Source of the DNA: Hyphomicrobiales bacterium
GTDB taxonomy: Bacteria; Pseudomonadota; Alphaproteobacteria; Rhizobiales; Rhizobiaceae
Reading direction: 5' to 3'
NCBI GenBank assembly: GCA_900472925.1
Contig: UCJU01000012.1
Location: 62,001 to 126,000, forward strand
DNA: 64,000 bases
In this document: positions 37,279-48,566 of the stretch, in pieces
How positions within the stretch are numbered: the first letter of the stretch is position 1
How the letters are laid out: the number at the start of each line of letters is the position of its first letter
The notes under the pieces: model-generated
What the model was told of the DNA's origin: nothing
The model's database searches: none
What the model saw: only the letters and a program-made list of their open reading frames with translations
Program-made: the position numbers and the translations under genes

Positions 37279-38514
37279 ATGTTCTATCAGCTTTATGAAA
37301 TGAACCATGCGGCAATGGCACCCTTGCGCGCGAGCGCTGATCTTATGCGCCAAGCCTATAGCAACCCGCTCAACCCGCTGTCGAACACGGCGTTTGGGCG
37401 CAGCCTGGATGCGGGCTTTGAGGTTTTCGAGCGCTTGACCCGGCGCTACGTGAAACCGGAATTCGGACTTTCTTCCACGCTCGTTGACGGCGAGACTGTC
37501 GCTGTGGATGAGGAGATCGTCTGGTCCAAGTCGTTTTGCAATCTGGTGCGTTTCAACCGTGACGTCCCCGTTGATCGAAAGGTCGATCCCAAAGTCCTGC
37601 TGGTGGCACCGATGTCCGGACATTATGCCACGCTTCTGCGGGGAACAGTTGAGGCGCTCTTGCCCTCAACCGAGATTTACATCACTGACTGGATGGATGC
37701 GCGAACTGTGCCGCTGACAGAGGGCAGGTTCGACCTGGATGATTACATCTCCTACGTCATAGAGATGCTGCACCACATCGGCGAGGGTGTGCATGTCGTT
37801 GCGGTTTGCCAGCCATCGGTGCCGGTTCTGGCTGCCGTCGCGATCATGGAAGCGGAAGGTGACGCCTTCTCACCGGCTTCGATGACGCTGATGGGTGGGC
37901 CTATCGACACCCGTATCAATCCCACTGCGGTCAATGAAATGGCCAAAGGCAAGCCGATCGAATGGTTTCGCGACAATGTGGTGATGCAGGTTCCATGGCC
38001 GCAGCCCGGTTTCGGCCGGTCCGTCTATCCGGGATTTCTGCAACTGTCCGGCTTTATGTCGATGAACCTCGATCGGCATATGACGGCGCATAAGGATTTC
38101 TACCTCAATCTCGTCAAGAATGACGGAGAGCCGGCGGAAAAGCATCGTGAGTTTTACGACGAGTATCTCGCCGTCATGGATCTGACGGCGGAATTCTATC
38201 TACAGACCGTGGAAACCGTTTTTATCGAGCACGCCCTTCCCAAGGGCATCATGGTGCATCGGGGCAGGGCGGTGGAACCGTCTGCCATCAAAAACGTCGC
38301 CCTTTTCACTGTCGAGGGCGAGAACGACGACATTTCCGGCGTGGGGCAGACGAGGGCGGCTCACGACATTTGCATGAACATCCCTGCTGAAAAGCGGGAA
38401 CATTACATGCAGCCGGATGTCGGCCACTACGGCGTTTTCAATGGCTCGCGCTTCCGCAATGAGATCGTCCCGCGCATGCTGGATTTTATGCGCAAGCATG
38501 AAAGGCTGGCGTAA
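37279..38514 (+). CDS. phaZ: Intracellular polyhydroxybutyrate depolymerase
   Basis: 411 residues, alpha/beta-hydrolase of the intracellular PHB depolymerase family. The nucleophile is a cysteine in a lipase-box-like VAVCQPSVP (C177), as known for PhaZ of Ralstonia. The remaining triad is likely the Asp of VEGENDDISG and the His of QPDVGHYGVFNG. It has no signal peptide, in line with action on intracellular granules, and would release 3-hydroxybutyrate under carbon starvation. An AGGCG-type site lies 7 nt upstream of the ATG. Possibly monocistronic. Confidence 0.93.
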   Translation: MFYQLYEMNHAAMAPLRASADLMRQAYSNPLNPLSNTAFGRSLDAGFEVFERLTRRYVKPEFGLSSTLVDGETVAVDEEIVWSKSFCNLVRFNRDVPVDRKVDPKVLLVAPMSGHYATLLRGTVEALLPSTEIYITDWMDARTVPLTEGRFDLDDYISYVIEMLHHIGEGVHVVAVCQPSVPVLAAVAIMEAEGDAFSPASMTLMGGPIDTRINPTAVNEMAKGKPIEWFRDNVVMQVPWPQPGFGRSVYPGFLQLSGFMSMNLDRHMTAHKDFYLNLVKNDGEPAEKHREFYDEYLAVMDLTAEFYLQTVETVFIEHALPKGIMVHRGRAVEPSAIKNVALFTVEGENDDISGVGQTRAAHDICMNIPAEKREHYMQPDVGHYGVFNGSRFRNEIVPRMLDFMRKHERLA

Positions 38515-38559
38515 AGCAGAGCGGATAGCTTTTCGCTTCGCGAATCGCTATGAAAGGGG

Positions 38560-39327
38560 ATGTTTTCTGTCCTCCGAAAGACCTTGAAATCGCCTGCGTC
38601 GTCCCGGCCTGCGCCATCGCAGCGCGTTGTGGAGGTTGACGGTCGCAGCTTGCCGATTACCATCAGGGAAAATCAACGTGCGACCCGCATCACGCTGCGG
38701 ATCGAGCCTGGTGGCAAGGCGTTGAAAATGACCATCCCCTACGGTCTTCATCACCGCGACGTGGACGATTTTCTTGATCGCCATAACGGTTGGCTCAAGA
38801 GCAGACTGTCGAAGTTTTCCGATGATGCCACCCTTGTGGATGGTAGCAGTATCTTCATCCGCGGTGTCCCTCATCGCATTGAACATACGGGCACGTTGCG
38901 GGGTTTGACCCACATCGCCACCGATGCGGAAGGTGAAACGGTACTGCGTGTCAGCGGGCTGCCGGAAAATCTGCGCAAGCGAATTTCGACATTTCTGAAA
39001 AAGGAAGCACGGGCGGACCTCGAACGTCTGGTCGCTCGTCATGCCAAACGCGTCGGCAAGCCCGTGCGTTCGATTTCCATGAAGGATACCCGCAGCCGTT
39101 GGGGGTCTTGTTCGCATGATGGAAACTTGAGCTTTTCCTGGCGTATCGTCATGGCACCCGAAAGCGTCATCGATTATCTGGCCGCACACGAAGTGGCGCA
39201 TCTTCGTGAGATGAACCATGGCCCTAAATTCTGGGCCTTATGCGAAACGCTGTGCCCGGATATGGAGACCTCCAAAGCCTGGTTGAAGCGAAACGGATCG
39301 CAACTTCACGCCATCGACTTTGATTAG
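38560..39327 (+). CDS. YgjP/SprT-like zinc metallopeptidase domain protein (DUF45)
   Basis: 255 residues. The zinc motif HEVAH is at 210-214 with a third His in EMNHGPKFW (H220). The upstream SRWGSCSHDGNLSFSWR and VIDYLAAHEVAHL are the DUF45/YgjP signature. The N-terminal half is a beta-rich region (RATRITLRIEPGGKALKMTIP). The ribosome site is nearly on top of the ATG (GAAAGGGG directly before it), so the true start could be slightly downstream. Substrate unknown. Confidence 0.88.
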   Translation: MFSVLRKTLKSPASSRPAPSQRVVEVDGRSLPITIRENQRATRITLRIEPGGKALKMTIPYGLHHRDVDDFLDRHNGWLKSRLSKFSDDATLVDGSSIFIRGVPHRIEHTGTLRGLTHIATDAEGETVLRVSGLPENLRKRISTFLKKEARADLERLVARHAKRVGKPVRSISMKDTRSRWGSCSHDGNLSFSWRIVMAPESVIDYLAAHEVAHLREMNHGPKFWALCETLCPDMETSKAWLKRNGSQLHAIDFD

Positions 39328-39345
39328 ATCCTCCAAAACTGTTTT

Positions 39346-39361
39346 GGATTCACGTGAAACA
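39346..39361. other. parS: parS-like site F (14/16), upstream of trpF
   Basis: GGATTCACGTGAAACA has two mismatches, at positions 1 and 3. It is in the 103-bp gap before trpF, 14.9 kb right of the presumed oriC, about as far as site A is to the left. Confidence 0.65.
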
Positions 39362-39430
39362 TTACCTCTGTTTTAACGACTGTTTCGATTTGGCTCGACT
39401 CGACGGTCATTTCATGGCACCTCCCAAGCC

Positions 39431-40087
39431 ATGAGACCGGATATCAAGATTTGCGGATTGACGTCGGCGGATGCCATCGAACGGGCCGTTCGGCGCGGCG
39501 CGAGCCATATTGGCTTCATCTTCTTTGAGAAGAGCCCCCGTAACATCGAACCCGATATTGCGGGTAAACTTGCAGATGCCGTTCGCGGCAGCGTCAAGAT
39601 CGTCGCCGTTACCGTCGATGCCGATAATGACGAGCTGGACGAGATCATCGATCTTCTGAAACCTGACGTGCTGCAACTGCATGGGCATGAAACGCCTGAA
39701 AGGGTGCTGAACGTCAAGGCGCTCTATGGTTTGCCGGTCATGAAGGCATTTTCCATCCGCGACGCCGATGATCTTGCCAAAATTGATCCCTATATCGGTA
39801 TTTCTGACATGTTCCTGTTCGACGCTAAGCCGCCCGCCGGTTCAAACCTGCCAGGCGGCAACGGCGTTTCCTTCGACTGGACATTGTTGCGGTCTCTTGA
39901 CGAAAGTGTGGATTACATGCTTTCCGGAGGCCTCAACAAGGACAATATCGCTGAAGCCTTGGCGGAAACCGGGGCGAGAGGAATAGACGCATCGTCCGGT
40001 GTCGAAAGCGCACCGGGCATAAAGGATCTGGCCATGATCGACGCATTTTTTGATGCTGTCCATTCAGCAAGGCCAAAGGGAGTTTGA
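39431..40087 (+). CDS. trpF: Phosphoribosylanthranilate isomerase
   Basis: 218 residues, TIM barrel. The catalytic Cys is C8 in IKICGLTS; the general acid Asp is in [10 protein letters not shown] near residue 62. Also seen are QLHGHETPE and the phosphate-binding LSGGLNKDN. The enzyme converts N-(5-phosphoribosyl)anthranilate to CdRP in tryptophan synthesis. First gene of the trpF-trpB-trpA-accD-folC run; the ribosome site is weak. No leader peptide or attenuator hairpin is evident in the gap before it. Confidence 0.96.
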   Translation: MRPDIKICGLTSADAIERAVRRGASHIGFIFFEKSPRNIEPDIAGKLADAVRGSVKIVAVTVDADNDELDEIIDLLKPDVLQLHGHETPERVLNVKALYGLPVMKAFSIRDADDLAKIDPYIGISDMFLFDAKPPAGSNLPGGNGVSFDWTLLRSLDESVDYMLSGGLNKDNIAEALAETGARGIDASSGVESAPGIKDLAMIDAFFDAVHSARPKGV

Positions 40088-40089
40088 GA

Positions 40090-41310
40090 GTGAACGAAAC
40101 GCTGAAACCCAACTCGTTCCGCGCCGGTCCCGATGAGGACGGCCGTTTTGGTATTTACGGAGGCCGCTTCGTTGCCGAAACCCTGATGCCGCTGATTCTC
40201 GAGTTGCAGGAACAGTGGAACAAGGCAAAGACCGATCCCGAGTTTCAGGCCGAGCTTGCCCATCTCAATACCCACTATACCGGTCGCCCAAGTCCGCTTT
40301 ATTTTGCCGAGCGTCTGACACAGGAGCTGGGTGGCGCTAAGATTTACTTCAAGCGCGATGAGTTGAACCACACCGGTTCGCACAAGATCAACAATTGCCT
40401 TGGTCAGATTCTGCTGGCCAAGCGCATGGGCAAGACCCGCATCATTGCCGAAACCGGTGCCGGGCAGCACGGCGTTGCCTCGGCAACCGTCGCTGCCCGT
40501 TTCGGTATTCCGTGCGTCGTCTATATGGGCGCAACGGATGTGGAGCGTCAGGCTCCCAACGTTTTCCGCATGAAGCTTCTGGGTGCAGAAGTAAAGCCGG
40601 TGACGGCTGGTCACGGCACGTTGAAAGACGCGATGAACGAAGCGTTGCGTGACTGGGTCACCAATGTTGACGACACCTATTACATGATCGGCACTGCAGC
40701 GGGTCCACACCCATACCCGGAGATGGTTCGCGATTTCCAGTCGATCATCGGACACGAAGTGCGCGAGCAGATGATGGCGGCGGAAGGCCGCCTTCCTGAT
40801 ATGCTGATCGCGGCAGTGGGTGGTGGCTCCAATGCCATTGGCCTGTTCCACCCGTTCCTGGATGACGCAAGTGTCAAAATCGTCGGCGTCGAAGCAGGCG
40901 GTAAAGGTCTTGAGGGCGAGGAACATTGCGCCTCGTTGACGGCAGGATCTCCCGGCGTTCTTCACGGCAACCGCACCTATCTGTTGCAGGATGGCGATGG
41001 CCAGATCAAGGAGGGCCATTCCATTTCCGCTGGCCTCGATTACCCCGGCATCGGACCGGAGCATTCCTGGCTGAAGGATGCGGGCCGCGTCGAGTATGTA
41101 CCGATCAAGGACACTGAAGCGCTGGATGCCTTCCAGTTGCTGACCCGGACCGAAGGCATTATACCAGCACTGGAGCCAGCCCATGCGCTTGCCGAAGTCA
41201 TCAAGCGTGCGCCGACAATGGATAAGGACCAGATCATCGTCATGAATCTGTGTGGCCGTGGCGACAAGGACATCTTCACCGTGGCGAAACTTCTGGAAAT
41301 GGGTGCGTAA
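40090..41310 (+). CDS. trpB: Tryptophan synthase beta subunit
   Basis: 406 residues from a GTG at 40090, 6 nt after GGGAG and matching the family start NET-KPNSFR-GPDEDG. The PLP lysine is K99 in [10 protein letters not shown]. Other hallmarks are [10 protein letters not shown] and the phosphate-cup GGGSNAIG. It joins indole with serine, receiving indole through the tunnel from TrpA. A TTG two codons upstream is less likely because it lies inside the trpF stop region. trpA follows after 2 bp. Confidence 0.97.
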   Translation: MNETLKPNSFRAGPDEDGRFGIYGGRFVAETLMPLILELQEQWNKAKTDPEFQAELAHLNTHYTGRPSPLYFAERLTQELGGAKIYFKRDELNHTGSHKINNCLGQILLAKRMGKTRIIAETGAGQHGVASATVAARFGIPCVVYMGATDVERQAPNVFRMKLLGAEVKPVTAGHGTLKDAMNEALRDWVTNVDDTYYMIGTAAGPHPYPEMVRDFQSIIGHEVREQMMAAEGRLPDMLIAAVGGGSNAIGLFHPFLDDASVKIVGVEAGGKGLEGEEHCASLTAGSPGVLHGNRTYLLQDGDGQIKEGHSISAGLDYPGIGPEHSWLKDAGRVEYVPIKDTEALDAFQLLTRTEGIIPALEPAHALAEVIKRAPTMDKDQIIVMNLCGRGDKDIFTVAKLLEMGA

Positions 41311-41312
41311 TC

Positions 41313-42152
41313 ATGACTGCACGTATGGACAAGCGCTTTGCTGATCTGCGCGCTGAAAACCGCCCGGCACTGATCACCTATTTCATGGGTGGCGATCCGG
41401 ATTTCGAAACGTCGCTCAGCATCATGAAATCGCTGCCGGAAGCCGGTGCCGATGTCATCGAACTCGGCATGCCGTTTTCCGATCCGATGGCGGACGGCCC
41501 GGCCATTCAGCTTGCCGCACAGCGCGCGCTACAAGGCGGACAGACGCTGAAGACGACGCTCGATCTGGCGCGGGAATTCCGCAAGCAGGATCACGCGACG
41601 CCGATCGTTTTGATGGGCTATTACAATCCCATCTATATCTACGGCGTCGAAAAGTTTCTGGATGATGCGCTGGCGGCTGGCATAGACGGCCTGATCGTCG
41701 TTGATCTGCCGCCGGAGATGGACGACGAGCTTTGCATTCCAGCCTTGAGCCGCGACATCAATTTCATCCGCCTTGCCACACCGACGACCGATGAGAAGCG
41801 TTTGCCCGCCGTTCTCAAAAACACCTCTGGTTTCGTCTACTATGTGTCGACCAACGGCATCACCGGTTCGGCGCTGCCGGAACCGGCACTGATCTCCGGT
41901 GCGGTGGGGCGGATCAAGTCGCATACGGGTCTTCCGGTGTGCGTCGGATTCGGCGTCAAGACAGCGGATCACGCCCGTGCCATCGGCGCGGTTGCCGATG
42001 GTGTCGTGGTCGGATCGGTTATCGTCAACGAGATTGCTGCCAGCCTGTCCAAGGATGGCAAAGCCACGAATGACACTGTTCCCTTCGTCACAACACTGGT
42101 AAAGGGACTTTCAACAGGTGTGCGCGCATCGCGCCTTGCCGCTGCCGAATAA
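41313..42152 (+). CDS. trpA: Tryptophan synthase alpha subunit
   Basis: 279 residues, TIM barrel. The catalytic pair is E50 in [12 protein letters not shown] and D61 in MADGPAIQ. Also conserved are [19 protein letters not shown], and the phosphate loop [10 protein letters not shown]. It cleaves indole-3-glycerol phosphate to indole and glyceraldehyde 3-phosphate. The start at 41313 gives the standard N-terminus [12 protein letters not shown]. Confidence 0.97.
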   Translation: MTARMDKRFADLRAENRPALITYFMGGDPDFETSLSIMKSLPEAGADVIELGMPFSDPMADGPAIQLAAQRALQGGQTLKTTLDLAREFRKQDHATPIVLMGYYNPIYIYGVEKFLDDALAAGIDGLIVVDLPPEMDDELCIPALSRDINFIRLATPTTDEKRLPAVLKNTSGFVYYVSTNGITGSALPEPALISGAVGRIKSHTGLPVCVGFGVKTADHARAIGAVADGVVVGSVIVNEIAASLSKDGKATNDTVPFVTTLVKGLSTGVRASRLAAAE

Positions 42153-42189
42153 GTCTTCGGTTCAGCGCAGATAGTCAGGAGTATTAGAC

Positions 42190-43083
42190 GTGAACTGGAT
42201 CACCAATTACGTACGGCCCCGGATCAACTCCATGCTTGGCCGCCGCGAGACACCGGAAAACCTCTGGATCAAATGCCCGGAAACAGGCGAGATGGTCTTC
42301 CACAAGGACCTCGAAGAGAACAAGTGGGTCATTCCAGCCTCAGGTTTCCACATGAAGATGCCTGCCAAGGCACGGCTTGAAGACCTGTTCGATGGGGGCA
42401 CTTACGAGGCGCTGCCGCAGCCGAAGGTCGCGCAGGACCCGCTGAAGTTTCGCGATTCAAAGAAATATTCGGATCGTTTGCGCGACAGCCGGGTGAAGAC
42501 CGAACAGGAAGACACGATCCTGGCTGGCGTTGGCAAGCTTCAGGGCTTGAAGATCGTCGCTATCGTGCATGAATTTCAGTTCATGGGCGGCTCGCTCGGC
42601 ATTGCCGCTGGCGAGGCCATCGTTAAGGCCTTTGAGCGCGCCATTTCCGAACGTTGCCCGGTCGTCATGTTCCCGGCATCTGGCGGTGCGCGTATGCAGG
42701 AGGGCATCCTGTCGCTTATGCAGCTGCCGCGCACAACGGTTGCCGTCAACATGCTCAAAGAAGCTGGTATGCCTTACATCGTGGTGCTGACCAACCCAAC
42801 AACGGGTGGCGTGACGGCATCCTATGCCATGCTCGGCGACGTCCATATTGCCGAGCCGGGTGCTGAAATCTGCTTTGCAGGCAAGCGCGTGATCGAACAG
42901 ACGATCCGCGAAAAGCTGCCTGAGGGCTTTCAGACTTCGGAATATCTGCTGGATCACGGCATGGTCGACATGGTCGTTGATCGGCGTGAAATTCCGGATA
43001 CACTTGCCAGCCTGCTGAAGATCATGACGAAGGCACCGGCCAATACGTCGGTGGACGTTCTGCCACTGGCAGCTTCCGCCTGA
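42190..43083 (+). CDS. accD: Acetyl-CoA carboxylase carboxyltransferase subunit beta
   Basis: 297 residues from a GTG at 42190, 8 nt after CAGGAG. The crotonase-fold carboxyltransferase domain covers about 60-285, with [19 protein letters not shown] and [18 protein letters not shown]. With AccA it moves CO2 from biotin to acetyl-CoA at the start of fatty acid synthesis. Oddly, the N-terminal zinc ribbon has lost three of its four cysteines: only C29 remains, while the other ligand positions are T32, I48 and S51. Placement between trpA and folC is the usual one in proteobacteria. Confidence 0.96.
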   Translation: MNWITNYVRPRINSMLGRRETPENLWIKCPETGEMVFHKDLEENKWVIPASGFHMKMPAKARLEDLFDGGTYEALPQPKVAQDPLKFRDSKKYSDRLRDSRVKTEQEDTILAGVGKLQGLKIVAIVHEFQFMGGSLGIAAGEAIVKAFERAISERCPVVMFPASGGARMQEGILSLMQLPRTTVAVNMLKEAGMPYIVVLTNPTTGGVTASYAMLGDVHIAEPGAEICFAGKRVIEQTIREKLPEGFQTSEYLLDHGMVDMVVDRREIPDTLASLLKIMTKAPANTSVDVLPLAASA

Positions 43084-43113
43084 CGTCTGCCGCGAAAAGC
43101 TCCGGAGGGGCCT

Positions 43114-44466
43114 ATGACGGATATGACGACGCCCGCAAACAGCGAGGCAGAACGGATCATAGAACGGCTCCTGGGGTTACACCCCAAGGGTTTCGATCTT
43201 TCGCTGGACAGGATCACCCGCCTTCTGGAAAAGCTCGGCAATCCGCACAAGAGATTGCCGCCGGTTATCCATGTGGCCGGCACCAACGGCAAAGGCTCGG
43301 TCACTGCCTTCAGCCGTGCGCTTCTGGAAGCAGCGGGCCTTGGCGTGCACGTGCATACGTCGCCCCATCTCGTCAATTGGTATGAACGCTACCGCCTTGG
43401 CATTCGCGGCGAAAAGGGTCGCTATGTCGAAGATGCGGTTCTGGCCGACGCGCTGGACCGTGTTGCCGCTGCCAATGACGGGCAGATGATTACCGTCTTC
43501 GAAATCCTGACAGCCGTCACCTTTGTTCTGTTTGCGGAACATCCAGCTGACGCTGCTATCATCGAGGTGGGCCTTGGCGGCCGCTTCGACGCGACCAATG
43601 TTATTGCCGAACCGGCTGTTTCGATCATCATGCCGATCTCGCTCGATCATCAAGCCTATCTTGGAGATAGCGTCGAGCTGATCGCGGCTGAAAAAGCCGG
43701 AATCATGAAGGCCGGATCGCCTGTTGTCATCGGCCATCAGGACTATGATGCAGCGCTTGATGTGCTGGTGAACACCGCAGAACGTTTGAAGTGTCCAACT
43801 GCCGTCTACGGCCAGGATTACGCGGCGCACGAAGAATTCGGGCGCATGGTTTATCAGGATGAGTTCAGTCTGGTCGACGCACCCCTGCCGCGCCTTCCCG
43901 GTCGGCATCAACTGGCCAATGCCGCCGCAGCAATCCGCGCCGTCAAGGCGGCCGGTTTTGAGGTCACGGACCGGATGATCGAAAAGGCGATGGCCTTCGT
44001 CGAATGGCCGGGCCGTCTGCAACGCATCAAGTCAGGCAAGATCGTTGATCTAGCGCCGCCCGATTCGGAAATCTGGATCGATGGCGGCCACAATCCCGGT
44101 GCTGGCGAAGTGATTGCCGAGGCCATGGCCGGTTTTGAAGAGCAGAAATCCCGCCCGCTGGTTCTCATCGCCGGGATGATCAATACCAAGGATCAGGTCG
44201 GATATTTCAAGGCATTCGCGGATATCGCGCAATACGTCTTCACGGTGCCGATCCATGGCACAGATGCGGCCATAGACCCCGTGGTTCTGGCCCATGCCGT
44301 TTTCGATGCAGGGCTGGTCGCCGCGCCGACGTCCTCCATCGAGGAAGCGCTGGAAGAACTGACGAAACGTCTTGTTCCCGGCAAACCTGCGCCGCGAATT
44401 CTCATCGGTGGATCGCTCTATCTGGCGGGTAATGCTCTGGCGTTGAACGGAACTGTTCCGCAGTAA
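43114..44466 (+). CDS. folC: Folylpolyglutamate / dihydrofolate synthase
   Basis: 450 residues. The P-loop AGTNGKGSVTAF is near residues 54-65; the Mur-ligase-like fold continues with TSPHLVNWYERYR, EVGLGGRFDATNVI and the C-terminal DGGHNPGAGE. It adds glutamate to dihydropteroate and folates. The start follows GGAGGGG. Last gene of the trp-acc-fol run, ending before a bidirectional terminator shared with trxA. Confidence 0.96.
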   Translation: MTDMTTPANSEAERIIERLLGLHPKGFDLSLDRITRLLEKLGNPHKRLPPVIHVAGTNGKGSVTAFSRALLEAAGLGVHVHTSPHLVNWYERYRLGIRGEKGRYVEDAVLADALDRVAAANDGQMITVFEILTAVTFVLFAEHPADAAIIEVGLGGRFDATNVIAEPAVSIIMPISLDHQAYLGDSVELIAAEKAGIMKAGSPVVIGHQDYDAALDVLVNTAERLKCPTAVYGQDYAAHEEFGRMVYQDEFSLVDAPLPRLPGRHQLANAAAAIRAVKAAGFEVTDRMIEKAMAFVEWPGRLQRIKSGKIVDLAPPDSEIWIDGGHNPGAGEVIAEAMAGFEEQKSRPLVLIAGMINTKDQVGYFKAFADIAQYVFTVPIHGTDAAIDPVVLAHAVFDAGLVAAPTSSIEEALEELTKRLVPGKPAPRILIGGSLYLAGNALALNGTVPQ

Positions 44467-44562
44467 ATCCCGGAGACATCGACCTCAAGAATTGAACCGC
44501 TCCGTCCCAGCTGCGCGTCAAACGATCCGATAAGGTTTGAAGCGTCCGGATGACGCCAAAGA

Positions 44563-44588
44563 AAAAGCCCGTTAATGACCGGGCTTTT
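44563..44588. terminator. Bidirectional terminator between folC and trxA
   Basis: AAAAGCCCG (44563-44571) and CGGGCTTTT (44580-44588) form a perfect 9-bp stem with an 8-nt loop; the A and T ends give U-runs on both strands. It lies between convergent folC and trxA. The other roughly 100 bp of this gap show nothing else. Confidence 0.88.
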
Positions 44589-44611
44589 CTCAGTTTATCC
44601 CTGCCACGCGA

Positions 44612-44932
44612 TTAGGCAGCGCTGGAAATCCAGGCCGAAAGTGCCGTCTTTGGCGCAGCGCCGACCTTGATGTCTGCCACTTCGCCGCCCTTGAACATGG
44701 CAAGCGTCGGGATCGAACGAACGCCGAACTGGGCGGCCAGTTCAGGGTTTTCATCAATGTTCAGCTTGACGACCTTGACCTTGCCAGCAAGCTCTGTGGA
44801 GATTTCTTCGAGGCTCGGTGCAATCATCTTGCATGGTCCGCACCATTCAGCCCAGAAATCAACGACAACAGGCTCGGCGGAATCAAGAACTTCGGACTGG
44901 AAGTTGGACGTATCGACTTTCACGGTAGCCAT
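44612..44932 (-). CDS. trxA: Thioredoxin
   Basis: 106 residues. The active site WCGPC is at 30-34 ([16 protein letters not shown]), with the cis-Pro in RSIPTLAMF. It is the general cytoplasmic disulfide reductase. The ATG at 44932 follows a strong AAAGGAGAG; the much longer frame upstream is an artefact that runs into the gap before addA. It is the last gene of the addB-addA-trxA series, 76 bp after addA, and may also have its own promoter. Confidence 0.97.
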   Translation of the reverse strand: MATVKVDTSNFQSEVLDSAEPVVVDFWAEWCGPCKMIAPSLEEISTELAGKVKVVKLNIDENPELAAQFGVRSIPTLAMFKGGEVADIKVGAAPKTALSAWISSAA

Positions 44933-45008
44933 GGATGGCTCTCCTTTCGGTGTCTCTTGGTTGATTAGAATGTGATGCCGCTGCCCGGCAATTTCAATGT
45001 CCGGTATC

Positions 45009-48000
45009 TCACTTTGTCTCGATTGCAGCAAGGGCGGCAGATAAGGCAGCGTCGCTGAGTGTGACAAAGGATGCGTTTTCCGTATAGACCAGCGCGCATG
45101 TAAAGCTTTTATCAGGGTAAAGCGGCTCCAGAATGCTTTTGTAGATCGCAAGCTGTGCCTTGTGCGCAAAGGGTATGTCAGCATCTTTGACAGGTGGAAC
45201 GCGGTTGGTCTTGTAATCGACTAGAATGACGCGGTCACCTTCCACCGCCAACCGATCGATCCGGCCCGAGACGGCGTAATTCCTGTGACCCAGCTGAAGG
45301 GTACCCATGATCGAGATCTCCGCACGGCTATTGGCAGAAAAGGCAGGCTGAAGCGCAGGCTCCGACAGAACGGCAAGCGTCGAGTTCACGAGCTTTTCGC
45401 GCTCCTTGTCGGGCCAGAACTTCGCAGCACGCTCCGCATAGCGGCGGGCGGCATCTTCGCGCTGATCTGGCGGATAGTCCGGCAAGGTTTGCAGCATGCG
45501 GTGGACAAGGCGACCGCGTTGCAGGGCAAGACCTGAGGAAACGTCCTGTTTGGCAAATAGCGGCGAGGTGACCAGCAAATCCTCCGAGCCATCATCGATG
45601 ATGGTCCCGGCGCCAGAGGGACTGAGCGGACGCGGCAGGGCCGGCGGCGGCGGTAATGGCTGCATCAGCGATGGTGGCAGGACATCCCGCACAGGCGGCG
45701 GTGGTGGTTCCGTCTTGGTGATGGCCTTGGCGTCCCGACTGGTCGAGTGCCACAACAAACCATCCCAAGTTTCGCCCCCTGCGGAAAAAACCTGGCCTTT
45801 GCAGCGATTTTCATCGGTGGCCAGCGAACGGGCAATCATCGCATGCCAGCAGTCAGGATTTTCCCTGGGGCCACGATAGCCGCAGACGATCAGATGATCG
45901 GCCGCACGCGTCATGGCCACGTAGAGAAGGCGGCGATATTCCTGTTCGGCGGAAAGCTTGAGTCGGTCCTCGTCTTTCGACACCAGCGCATTGTCAAAAC
46001 CCTTGCCCGGCAGCCATATGGGTAGTGACGCATCATGGGTTTCGATGAAGCGAAGCTTCGGCAAGTGGCTGTGAATGAAAGCCTTCGATCCGCCATCGAC
46101 CAGAAACACGACAGGCGCTTCCAGCCCCTTCGAGGCATGCACCGTCATGATGCGGACTTCACCGCGTTCCTTGTCCTGCTCGCGCTTGATCTCCGGCGCG
46201 TCGGTTTCCATCACGGAAATAAAGGATTGCAGGCCAGGAAGTCCCGTGCGTTCATGGTCGAGCGCAAAGGACAAAAACTCATCGAGAACGTCGCTGGCTT
46301 CATTGCCCAGCCGCCCGAGAAATTTGGCACGGCCTCCATGCAGGGTCAGAACGGCTGCAAAGAAATCGTGGATCGTCTGCGTTTTCGACAGCTCTATGAA
46401 GTGCAGCAGCTGCGAGACCGAAGCCGCGAAATGGCGTCCGTCCGGCTGTGCCGAAATCGTCTGCACGTGATGCCAGACGCTGGTATCGGGCGGCCGTTTT
46501 GCGGCAACCTCGAAAATATCGTCTTCCGAGTGGTTGAAGAGCGGGCTTTTCAGAAGTGCCGAGAGCGAAAGATCATCTTCCGGCAACAGCACGAAGCGGC
46601 CAAGCGCCAGCAAATCCTGAATGGCGATGTGGTCCGTCAGGCGAAGGCGGTCTGCACCGGCAACGGGAATGTTTTTGCGCTGCTTGAGCTCGCGGGTCAG
46701 CGCATTGACGAAAGCGTGGCGTTTTCTGACGAGAACGAGAATATCGCCTGCCTCGATGGTGCGCTCCACACCTTTTTCGACCACGGTCTCCTTGCCGATC
46801 ATCTCGGCAATGCGCGCAGCAATGCGGCGGGCGACGATGGCAGGTGGAGCGCTTTCGCGCAGCGCATCAAAAGGCGCCGTCCAGTCTTCCTCGTTTTCCA
46901 CCGGCTCGGCGGCAATCATGTCCCACAGCTCTACCGTGCCTGCTTGGCCGTGGCGGTTTGAGCGATGTTCGACAGGTTCTTTTTCGGCGCTCAGACCTTC
47001 CGCATGTTCCGGCAGCGAAAAGACCTGATCGACTGCAGCAAGAACATCGTCCGTAGAACGGAAGGACAGGGGCAGACGCACGGAATGGAAGGTCTGTTCC
47101 ACGGCAGTAACGCGTCGTTGTGTCTCTCGGCTTTCCTGCGAAAAGCGTTCCGGCCGCGCGCCTTGGAAGGAGTAGATCGACTGCTTCTCATCCCCCACGG
47201 CAAACACTGTGCGCCGAGCATCGCGGGCCGTTTCACCGTGAAAGAAATCGGCGGCCAGCGACTGGATGATGGACCATTGCACGGGGCTCGTATCCTGCGC
47301 CTCATCCACCAGAATATGATCGATACCCTGATCCAGCTTGTAGTGAACCCAAGCACCTGCCGTATCACGGTTGAGGAGGGTCGCTGCGCGTTCGATCAAA
47401 TCCTCGAAATCCAGCTGGCTACGCTGCTTCTTCAAATCCTCGAAATCACCGATCAAACGCTCTGCAAGCGTCAGCGCATGTTTCGTCGCTTCCAGCATGC
47501 GGATCGTGCGGTAGCGATCCCGACAGGCCACCACATGGGCGCGGGCTGCTGTCAGATCATCGAGCAAAGCCGGGGCCGATTTCTGCATGGCTTTGTTAAT
47601 GACATAGGCATCCGACTTCGGCGCACCCTGGGAGGTCAGAAGTGCTGCCTCGATGAACTCAACGCGCTTGAAAACATCGGCCGTGCGGGCGGCTTCGCGC
47701 AATGCATAGGCGACGTCGGTCACGCGCGATCCGCCGATTTCGTCGCCGAGTGTGAGATAGGTGTCCATCGATAGACCGGAAAGACCAGGCAGGGGCCAAT
47801 AGGCCGCCGCTGCCGTTTCTTCGGTTTCCTGTGGGCCAATGCTTGCCCTGGCGCGAAGGGCAGCATCGATACCGCCTTGCTGTCTTGCGTGGTCGAGAAA
47901 GCCGCTGATGGCGTTACGGTTGGAAACGATAGCACTGAGCAATGCTTCCAGCCCCGTCTCATCCGCGATATCGAGGACATAGGCAAGCGCTTGCGCCAGC

Positions 48001-48566
48001 GGCTGATCGGCCTCCATGGAGACGGCGGTCAACAGCGTGCGGCGTGCCTCTGCCAGAAGCGTGCTGGCTGCACGGTCATCCAGTACCGAGAAATGCCCGG
48101 CGACATTGGCTTCCAGTGGAAACTGGTGCAGCAGCGCTTCGCAAAAAGCGTGGATGGTCTGGATTTTCAAGCCACCCGGTGTTTCCAGCGCCTTGGCAAA
48201 GAGCCGACGCGCTTCTTTCAGCTTGATCAGATCAGGAACACGGCCCTCGATGGCGGTGATGCGATCACTCAAGTCAGCATTGGAGAGTGTCGCCCAGTCG
48301 GCGAGCCGGTCGAACACACGGCTGGACATTTCCGAAGCCGCAGCCTTCGTATAGGTCAGACACAGGATGGCGGACGGGCGGCACCCGGCCAGAAGCAGGC
48401 GGATGACCCGCTGCGTTAGCACGTGGGTCTTGCCCGAACCGGCATTGGCCGACACCCAGGCAGAACTGGTGGGGTCTGACGCGCGGGTCTGTTGCGCGCT
48501 CGTCCAGTCGATCCAGCTTTTGGGATCGTCCTGTGCCGGGCCGTGATCGATGATCTCACTCAGCAT
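45009..48566 (-). CDS. addA: Double-strand break repair helicase-nuclease AddA
   Basis: 1185 residues, UvrD-type helicase with a C-terminal RecB-like nuclease. The Walker A ANAGSGKT is at 40-47; motif II is [15 protein letters not shown], then [13 protein letters not shown] and [14 protein letters not shown]. The nuclease core is [13 protein letters not shown] near the C-terminus. With AddB it processes broken ends for RecA loading in place of RecBCD. The start at 48566 (MLSEII) lies 7 nt from GGGAG; an ATG at 48572 is too close to it. It overlaps the end of addB by 11 bp. Confidence 0.95.
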   Translation of the reverse strand: MLSEIIDHGPAQDDPKSWIDWTSAQQTRASDPTSSAWVSANAGSGKTHVLTQRVIRLLLAGCRPSAILCLTYTKAAASEMSSRVFDRLADWATLSNADLSDRITAIEGRVPDLIKLKEARRLFAKALETPGGLKIQTIHAFCEALLHQFPLEANVAGHFSVLDDRAASTLLAEARRTLLTAVSMEADQPLAQALAYVLDIADETGLEALLSAIVSNRNAISGFLDHARQQGGIDAALRARASIGPQETEETAAAAYWPLPGLSGLSMDTYLTLGDEIGGSRVTDVAYALREAARTADVFKRVEFIEAALLTSQGAPKSDAYVINKAMQKSAPALLDDLTAARAHVVACRDRYRTIRMLEATKHALTLAERLIGDFEDLKKQRSQLDFEDLIERAATLLNRDTAGAWVHYKLDQGIDHILVDEAQDTSPVQWSIIQSLAADFFHGETARDARRTVFAVGDEKQSIYSFQGARPERFSQESRETQRRVTAVEQTFHSVRLPLSFRSTDDVLAAVDQVFSLPEHAEGLSAEKEPVEHRSNRHGQAGTVELWDMIAAEPVENEEDWTAPFDALRESAPPAIVARRIAARIAEMIGKETVVEKGVERTIEAGDILVLVRKRHAFVNALTRELKQRKNIPVAGADRLRLTDHIAIQDLLALGRFVLLPEDDLSLSALLKSPLFNHSEDDIFEVAAKRPPDTSVWHHVQTISAQPDGRHFAASVSQLLHFIELSKTQTIHDFFAAVLTLHGGRAKFLGRLGNEASDVLDEFLSFALDHERTGLPGLQSFISVMETDAPEIKREQDKERGEVRIMTVHASKGLEAPVVFLVDGGSKAFIHSHLPKLRFIETHDASLPIWLPGKGFDNALVSKDEDRLKLSAEQEYRRLLYVAMTRAADHLIVCGYRGPRENPDCWHAMIARSLATDENRCKGQVFSAGGETWDGLLWHSTSRDAKAITKTEPPPPPVRDVLPPSLMQPLPPPPALPRPLSPSGAGTIIDDGSEDLLVTSPLFAKQDVSSGLALQRGRLVHRMLQTLPDYPPDQREDAARRYAERAAKFWPDKEREKLVNSTLAVLSEPALQPAFSANSRAEISIMGTLQLGHRNYAVSGRIDRLAVEGDRVILVDYKTNRVPPVKDADIPFAHKAQLAIYKSILEPLYPDKSFTCALVYTENASFVTLSDAALSAALAAIETK

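Noticed and set aside
37448-37461. ACGTGAAACC in phaZ as a parS half-site
   Set aside because: The opposite half does not match, and the bases are fixed by phaZ coding.
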